The position numbers and the translations under genes were made by a program. 64,000 nt of DNA from Xanthomonas fragariae (lineage in GTDB: Bacteria; Pseudomonadota; Gammaproteobacteria; Xanthomonadales; Xanthomonadaceae), in the NCBI RefSeq assembly GCF_017603965.1, contig NZ_CP071955.1, positions 2,046,001-2,110,000 of the forward strand, in the 5' to 3' direction. Each line of letters starts with the position of its first letter. The stretch's first letter is position 1. Shown piece after piece: positions 59,881 through 64,000 of this stretch. The notes under the pieces are model-generated. The model saw nothing but the letters and a program-made list of their open reading frames with translations. It ran no database searches and was not told the DNA's origin.

Positions 59881-60062
59881 GCTGACTTTCAACCCCGCTC
59901 GGGAAGCGGCCTGTGGCACGCCGACACTGCGTCGCGTGCTAGCGCGCGCTATATCCACGGCTTCTACATTCCAACCCGCCTCTACTCCGCACCGGGATAC
60001 CGCCGACCCGCAAGGAGCGTTTGCCTGCTGATAGGCAGAGGTATCTGCCGGGTTCCAGCTGC

Positions 60063-61088
60063 TCAACCTTCCTGTGCGACCAGCTCGGCCAGCTGCACCG
60101 CATTGAGCGCCGCGCCCTTGCGGATGTTGTCCGAGACGATCCACAGATTCAGACCGCGCGGATGCGACAAGTCTTCGCGAATGCGACCGACGAACACCGC
60201 GTCCTTGCCGGAGGCGTGCGTGACCGGGGTCGGGTAGCCGCCGGGCTTGCGCTCGTCTACCACTTCCACGCCTGGCGAGACTGCCAGCAACGCGCGCGCT
60301 TCTTCGACGGTGATCTTGTCGCGGGTCTCGATCGCCACCGCTTCGGAGTGCCCGTAGAACACCGGCACGCGCACTGCCGTGGGATTCACCTGGATCGACT
60401 CATCTCCCAGAATCTTGCGGGTCTCCCAGACCAGCTTCATCTCTTCCTTGGTATAGCCGTTGTCCTGGAAATCGTCGATATGCGGGATCAGGTTGAAGGC
60501 GATCTGTACCGGGAAACGCTGCGGATCGATCTGCTGGAAGCTCAGCAATTCGCTGGTCTGCTTGCCCAACTCTTCCATCGCCGAACGCCCACCGCCAGAC
60601 ACCGACTGGTAGGTCGCCACATTGATGCGCTCGATACCATACTTGCGATGGATCGGGCCGAGTGCGACCAGCATCTGCATGGTCGAGCAATTGGGGTTGG
60701 CGACGATGCCGCGCGGGCGCTGCCTGAGCGCTTCGGGATTGACTTCCGACACCACCAGCGGCACGTCGTCGTCGTAACGGAATGCCGAGGAATTATCGAT
60801 CACCACCGCACCGGCAGCGGCGAACTTGGGGCCGTATTCCTTGGACACGCTGCCGCCTGCGGAGAACAGTGCGATGTCCACGCCGGTGGGATCGAAGTCG
60901 GCCAGATCCAGCACATCGACCTTGCCGCCATTGAACTCCACCTGCCCGCCGGCCGAACGCGACGAGGCCAGCGCGTAGAGGGTGGCGACCGGGAAGTTGC
61001 GCTCGGCCAGGATGCTCAGCATGGTCTGGCCGACAGCGCCGGTGGCGCCCACGACCGCGACGTTGAAACGACGGTTTTCGTTGCTCAT
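60063..61088 (-). CDS. asd: Aspartate-semialdehyde dehydrogenase
   Basis: Reduces aspartyl phosphate to the semialdehyde used for Lys/diaminopimelate, Met and Thr. It is 341 residues with the NADP-binding [15 protein letters not shown], the substrate loop [13 protein letters not shown], the catalytic Cys134 in NPNCSTMQ, the conserved [11 protein letters not shown], and FYGHSEAV. Essential in most bacteria. It lies downstream of aroC and a dehydrogenase gene on the minus strand; a hairpin separates it from the latter, so it may have its own promoter within the 86-base gap. Confidence 0.98.
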   Translation of the reverse strand: MSNENRRFNVAVVGATGAVGQTMLSILAERNFPVATLYALASSRSAGGQVEFNGGKVDVLDLADFDPTGVDIALFSAGGSVSKEYGPKFAAAGAVVIDNSSAFRYDDDVPLVVSEVNPEALRQRPRGIVANPNCSTMQMLVALGPIHRKYGIERINVATYQSVSGGGRSAMEELGKQTSELLSFQQIDPQRFPVQIAFNLIPHIDDFQDNGYTKEEMKLVWETRKILGDESIQVNPTAVRVPVFYGHSEAVAIETRDKITVEEARALLAVSPGVEVVDERKPGGYPTPVTHASGKDAVFVGRIREDLSHPRGLNLWIVSDNIRKGAALNAVQLAELVAQEG

Positions 61089-61143
61089 GAGGATGTCTTT
61101 ATCGAAAGTAGTGAAAAGGGGAACGCGCTGCAGACTGGGTTCG

Positions 61144-61175
61144 GGGAACCTCCAAAGCTGGCCGCGGAGGTTCCC
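61144..61175 (-). terminator. Hairpin between the 2-hydroxyacid dehydrogenase gene and asd
   Basis: GGGAACCTCC and GGAGGTTCCC are perfect 10-bp arms with a 12-base loop, beginning in the stop codon of the minus-strand dehydrogenase gene. There is no T-run; it could terminate or attenuate transcription before asd. Confidence 0.6.
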
Positions 61176-62278
61176 TATCGTTTGGTCGAAATGGTTTTGG
61201 TGGCGCCGGTTTTGATCGCGCTAGCTTTGATCGCGTCATTCTCGCTCGGGCCCAAACTCGCGCCGCGCTGTTTGGCAGCGGCAACCGCATCGGCATTGAG
61301 CGCGCTCGGCGGATGGCCGGCATCGGGGCCTGCGCCCAGCGCGGCGATCAGATTATCCACTGCCAGCTGCACCATCGCGCGGCGCGTGGCCAGGCTGGCA
61401 CTGCCGATGTGCGGCGTCAGCACCACGTTATGCAAGGCCAGCAGTTCGGGACGTACCGCAGGCTCGCCTTCGTAGACATCCAGGCCGGCACCGGCCAGGC
61501 GCCCGTCGGCCAGCGCATCGGCCAGCGCGAGTTCATCGACAAGGCCGCCGCGCGCGATGTTCACCAGTGTGGCGGTGGCGCGCATCTTGCCCAGCGCTGC
61601 GGCATCGATGATGTGGTGCGACTGCTTGGTGTAGGGCAATACCAGCACCAGATGATCGGACTGCGCCAGCAGTGTGTCGACATCCACGTACTGGGCGCCG
61701 AGCGCCTGTTCGGTGTGGGCCGGCAACTGACTGCGGTTGTGATACAGCACGCGCATGCCGAAGCCGTGCGCGCCGCGGCGTGCGATGCCCTGCCCGATCC
61801 GGCCCATGCCCAGGATGCCGAGCGTGCTGCCGTGGATATCGGCACCGAGCATGGTCTTGAACGACCACTGCCCCCACTGCCCATCGCGCAACCAGCGCTC
61901 GGATTCGGTGATGCGGCGCGCAGTGGCCATCAGCAATGCAAAGCCGAGATCGGCGGTGGTTTCGGTCAGCACATCCGGCGTATTGCTGGCCAGGATGCCG
62001 GCCGCGCCCAGCGCGTCGAGATCCAGATTGTTGTAGCCAACGCCGACGTTGGCGATGGCGCGCAACTGCGGTGCAGACGCGATTTCTGCAGCACCAATAC
62101 GCTCGTTGAGAGTAATCAACGCACCATCCAGCGATGCCAGCTGCGCAGCCAGCTCGGCCGGCGAATACGCGGTGGCGCGTTCGGTGGTGGTCAGCTCGAA
62201 ATGTTCGCCCAACTGCGCGACGACATCGTCGAACAGCGGCTGGCTGACCCACACCTTGGCGCGCCGCGACTCAGACAT
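61175..62278 (-). CDS. D-isomer-specific 2-hydroxyacid dehydrogenase (glyoxylate/hydroxypyruvate reductase type)
   Basis: The ATG at 62278 gives 367 residues; it lies just inside the 3' end of aroC (8-base overlap). The Rossmann motif [14 protein letters not shown] and catalytic triad are present: Arg in [10 protein letters not shown], Glu in GLDVYEGEP, His in [10 protein letters not shown]. The N-terminal substrate domain includes [15 protein letters not shown] tail of about 45 residues after the last conserved helix is Ala/Thr/Lys-rich ([17 protein letters not shown]), absent from most homologues. Specificity for glyoxylate, hydroxypyruvate or gluconate derivatives cannot be decided by eye. 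Coupling to aroC is probably genomic rather than metabolic. Confidence 0.93.
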   Translation of the reverse strand: MSESRRAKVWVSQPLFDDVVAQLGEHFELTTTERATAYSPAELAAQLASLDGALITLNERIGAAEIASAPQLRAIANVGVGYNNLDLDALGAAGILASNTPDVLTETTADLGFALLMATARRITESERWLRDGQWGQWSFKTMLGADIHGSTLGILGMGRIGQGIARRGAHGFGMRVLYHNRSQLPAHTEQALGAQYVDVDTLLAQSDHLVLVLPYTKQSHHIIDAAALGKMRATATLVNIARGGLVDELALADALADGRLAGAGLDVYEGEPAVRPELLALHNVVLTPHIGSASLATRRAMVQLAVDNLIAALGAGPDAGHPPSALNADAVAAAKQRGASLGPSENDAIKASAIKTGATKTISTKR

Positions 62279-63374
62279 CGAGCTGACCGGGAATACGTGG
62301 CGACACCTCGCCGACATCGCCGCATTGCGCACGATGACGCAGCGCCTGATCCATCAACACCAGCGCCATCATCGCCTCGGCGATCGGGGTGGCGCGGATG
62401 CCCACGCAGGGGTCGTGACGACCGGTGGTGATGACATCCACCACGGCGCCGTCGGCATCCACCGTCGCGCCGGGCAGGCGCAGGCTCGAGGTCGGCTTGA
62501 GCACCATCGAAGCGGTGATCGCCTGACCGGTGGAAATGCCGCCCAGAATGCCTCCGGCATGATTGCTGAGAAAGCCTTCCGGTGTGATCAGGTCGCGGTG
62601 TTCGGTGCCCTTCTGCGCGGCACTGGCGAAGCCGTCGCCGATCTCCACGCCCTTGACTGCATTGATGCTCATCAACGCGGCGGCGAGTTCGGCATCGAGC
62701 TTGCCGTAGATCGGTTCGCCCCAGCCCGCCGGCACGCCACCGGCCACCACGTCCACGCGCGCACCGACCGAATCGCCGGATTTGCGCAGCGCATCCATAT
62801 AGGTTTCCAGCTCGGACACCTGCGCGGCATGCGGCCAGAAAAACGGATTGTCCTCGACCGCATTCCAGTCGAAACCGGTCGGGCGGATGTCGCCCAGCTG
62901 CGACAGGAAACCGCGCACCAGCACGCCATACCGCTGCTTGAGCCACTTCTTGGCAATCACGCCAGCGGCCACACGCATGGTGGTCTCGCGCGCCGACGAG
63001 CGACCGCCGCCACGCGGGTCGCGGATGCCGTACTTCTGCCAGTAGGTGTAGTCCGCATGTCCGGGACGGAACTGCTGGGCGATGTTACTGTAGTCCTTGC
63101 TGCGCTGATCGGTGTTGCGGATCAGCAGCCCGATCGGCGTGCCGGTGGTGCGGCCCTCGTAGACGCCGGACAGAATCTCGATGGCGTCGGCCTCGCGGCG
63201 CGCGGAGGTGTGCCGGCTCTTGCCGCTGGCGCGGCGCTGTAAATCGTGGGTGAATTCTTCCGGCGTAATTTCCATCCCCGGAGGGCAGCCGTCGACAACG
63301 CAGCCGATCGCCGGCCCATGCGATTCGCCGAACGTGGTGACCGTTAGCAAGCGGCCGAAACTGTTACTGCCCAT
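62271..63374 (-). CDS. aroC: Chorismate synthase
   Basis: Last step of the shikimate pathway, with reduced FMN as cofactor. It is 367 residues beginning [20 protein letters not shown], with the family signatures [41 protein letters not shown] and [15 protein letters not shown]. The flavin-binding and catalytic His residues (GESHGP, RPGHAD) are present. Its ribosome-binding site GAGAGG is inside a 14-bp tandem duplication, so a second copy of the same sequence sits further upstream. Confidence 0.98.
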   Translation of the reverse strand: MGSNSFGRLLTVTTFGESHGPAIGCVVDGCPPGMEITPEEFTHDLQRRASGKSRHTSARREADAIEILSGVYEGRTTGTPIGLLIRNTDQRSKDYSNIAQQFRPGHADYTYWQKYGIRDPRGGGRSSARETTMRVAAGVIAKKWLKQRYGVLVRGFLSQLGDIRPTGFDWNAVEDNPFFWPHAAQVSELETYMDALRKSGDSVGARVDVVAGGVPAGWGEPIYGKLDAELAAALMSINAVKGVEIGDGFASAAQKGTEHRDLITPEGFLSNHAGGILGGISTGQAITASMVLKPTSSLRLPGATVDADGAVVDVITTGRHDPCVGIRATPIAEAMMALVLMDQALRHRAQCGDVGEVSPRIPGQLDV

Positions 63375-63380
63375 ATCGAT

Positions 63381-63408
63381 ATCCTCTCAACATCATCCTC
63401 TCAACATC
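63381..63408. repeat. Perfect 14-bp tandem duplication at the aroC ribosome-binding site
   Basis: ATCCTCTCAACATC occurs twice in a row. Read on the minus strand each unit contains GAGAGG, the ribosome-binding site of aroC. The duplication also places the TGA stop of the upstream small membrane protein gene. Confidence 0.95.
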
Positions 63409-63749
63409 GTGGCAGACGGCAGCGCGCGCACGCTGCGCGGTAGATGACGTGACGCCACCAGCATCGGTGCCACGATCAGCGTGCGACGCCGGTGCGCACG
63501 CCAGGTCGCCTCAGAGCTGGCGACCACGATCCAGGCCCACACCAGGCCGAAAAACGCCATCAAGCCGAACCCAAGCTCCGCCGCTGCGCTCAACCAGCGC
63601 TGTGAAGACGGGCCGGCGTACACCAGGTCGAACAAACGCGACGCCACATCCATCAAACCCAGCGCAATGCACACACCGAACATCAAGACCGACACCAACA
63701 GCACGATATCGCTCAGCTGCGGCCGCGTTGCGTGCGGCTCAGCGCGCAC
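63393..63749 (-). CDS. Small membrane protein of unknown function (118 aa)
   Basis: A GTG start overlaps the prmB stop by 11 bases. The protein has two strong transmembrane helices ([22 protein letters not shown] and [18 protein letters not shown]) separated by a short loop, and a basic C-terminal tail ([12 protein letters not shown]). I recognise no family. It sits between prmB and aroC on the same strand, likely co-transcribed with both. The C-terminal residues and stop are defined by the 14-bp tandem duplication, so the original end may have been different. Confidence 0.75.
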   Translation of the reverse strand: MRAEPHATRPQLSDIVLLVSVLMFGVCIALGLMDVASRLFDLVYAGPSSQRWLSAAAELGFGLMAFFGLVWAWIVVASSEATWRAHRRRTLIVAPMLVASRHLPRSVRALPSATMLRG

Positions 63750-64000
63750 TGGCCAACTCGGTGATGCGTACGCTATGCGCGATCAACTCGCGGCATTCGA
63801 CCGCAAAAATGCCCATCTGCCCGACCTTGAACTCCACCCAGGCCAAATCCACTTCCGGCAGCAGCTTGATCAGGTGCTGCTCGGACTCGCCCACTTCGCA
63901 GATCAACAAACCGTCTTCGCTGAGGTGCTGCGGCGCATCGCGCAGGATCTTCAGCACCAGGTCCAGACCATCGTCGCCTGCACGCAAGCCCAGCTCCGGC
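63739..64000 (-). CDS. prmB: Ribosomal protein L3 glutamine methyltransferase PrmB, 3' part only
   Basis: The gene runs off the right edge; only the C-terminal 86 or so residues are visible. They read [22 protein letters not shown], then [22 protein letters not shown] and [19 protein letters not shown]. This matches the end of the PrmB/HemK family (GGDDGL, LICEVGxSE). The catalytic NPPY motif lies outside the window. PrmB methylates a glutamine of ribosomal protein L3; position upstream of aroC is a common arrangement in gammaproteobacteria, supporting PrmB over the paralogue PrmC. Confidence 0.88.
   Translation of the reverse strand, partial: PELGLRAGDDGLDLVLKILRDAPQHLSEDGLLICEVGESEQHLIKLLPEVDLAWVEFKVGQMGIFAVECRELIAHSVRITELASAR

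Noticed and set aside
60021..61475. A 484-codon plus-strand frame opposite asd
   Set aside because: Antisense to a clear essential enzyme; no motifs.

Overview
The window is a 64 kb stretch of a GC-rich gammaproteobacterial chromosome. Gene content, protein sequences and gene order point to Xanthomonas or a close relative: a class III phaC/phaE pair, a divergent ppsR/ppsA pair, mntR next to mntH, and the block nlpD-yqaA-pcm-surE-truD-ispF-ispD-ftsB-eno-kdsA-pyrG. The species cannot be fixed from the sequence alone. No rRNA, tRNA, CRISPR array, prophage or intact insertion sequence was found.

Layout. 1-1.7 kb: a hybrid histidine kinase cut by the left edge. 2-6 kb: tex, a small conserved gene, a decayed FAD oxidoreductase, a membrane protein and a PspC protein. 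6-11.3 kb (minus strand): phaC, phaE, a broken phosphatidylserine synthase, a Nudix hydrolase, a DUF1249 protein and ppsR. 11.4-14.8 kb: ppsA and an MscS channel. 15-18 kb: orn, tadA and mntR face mntH across a perfect 14-bp palindrome that looks like an MntR operator. 18-21.2 kb: an alpha/beta hydrolase, then debris of a two-component system. 21.3-23.1 kb: a Cache-HAMP sensor with no output domain and a small partner. 23.2-34 kb: the conserved housekeeping block (cell-wall hydrolase activation, protein repair, isoprenoid precursors, division, enolase, KDO and CTP synthesis). 34-43.4 kb: parE, a secreted carboxypeptidase, an ElyC-like protein, a phosphate transporter with its PhoU-like partner, a CorC-type protein and an ExoD protein.

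43.4-53.5 kb is the accessory and eroding part. Three copies of a roughly 150-bp palindromic MITE-like element lie here, two of them in the same orientation on either side of an MFS transporter. An intact four-gene unit follows: a beta-barrel-like exported protein, an ECF sigma factor, a membrane zinc-finger anti-sigma factor and a subtilisin-type protease, with stop/start overlaps joining the last three. Next comes a cytochrome c maturation (ccm) cluster in visible decay. ccmC is fused to ccmE by deletion. ccmE carries two short tandem duplications. ccmF has lost its middle and its WWD signature. ccmG has a one-base insertion and a deletion. Only ccmH and perhaps ccmI look whole.

53.7-64 kb: a two-domain KaiC-like ATPase translationally coupled to a hybrid histidine kinase, a response-regulator remnant, a frameshifted chemoreceptor, then asd, a 2-hydroxyacid dehydrogenase, aroC, a small membrane protein and the 3' end of prmB.

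Two themes stand out. The first is gene loss by small events, including tandem duplications of 8, 14 and 17 bp that each shift a reading frame. The second is a set of intact signalling modules (ECF/anti-sigma/protease, KaiC-like/kinase, Cache-HAMP/small partner) whose inputs and outputs are unknown. These are the best candidates for undescribed biology. All pseudogene calls assume that the sequence is accurate.
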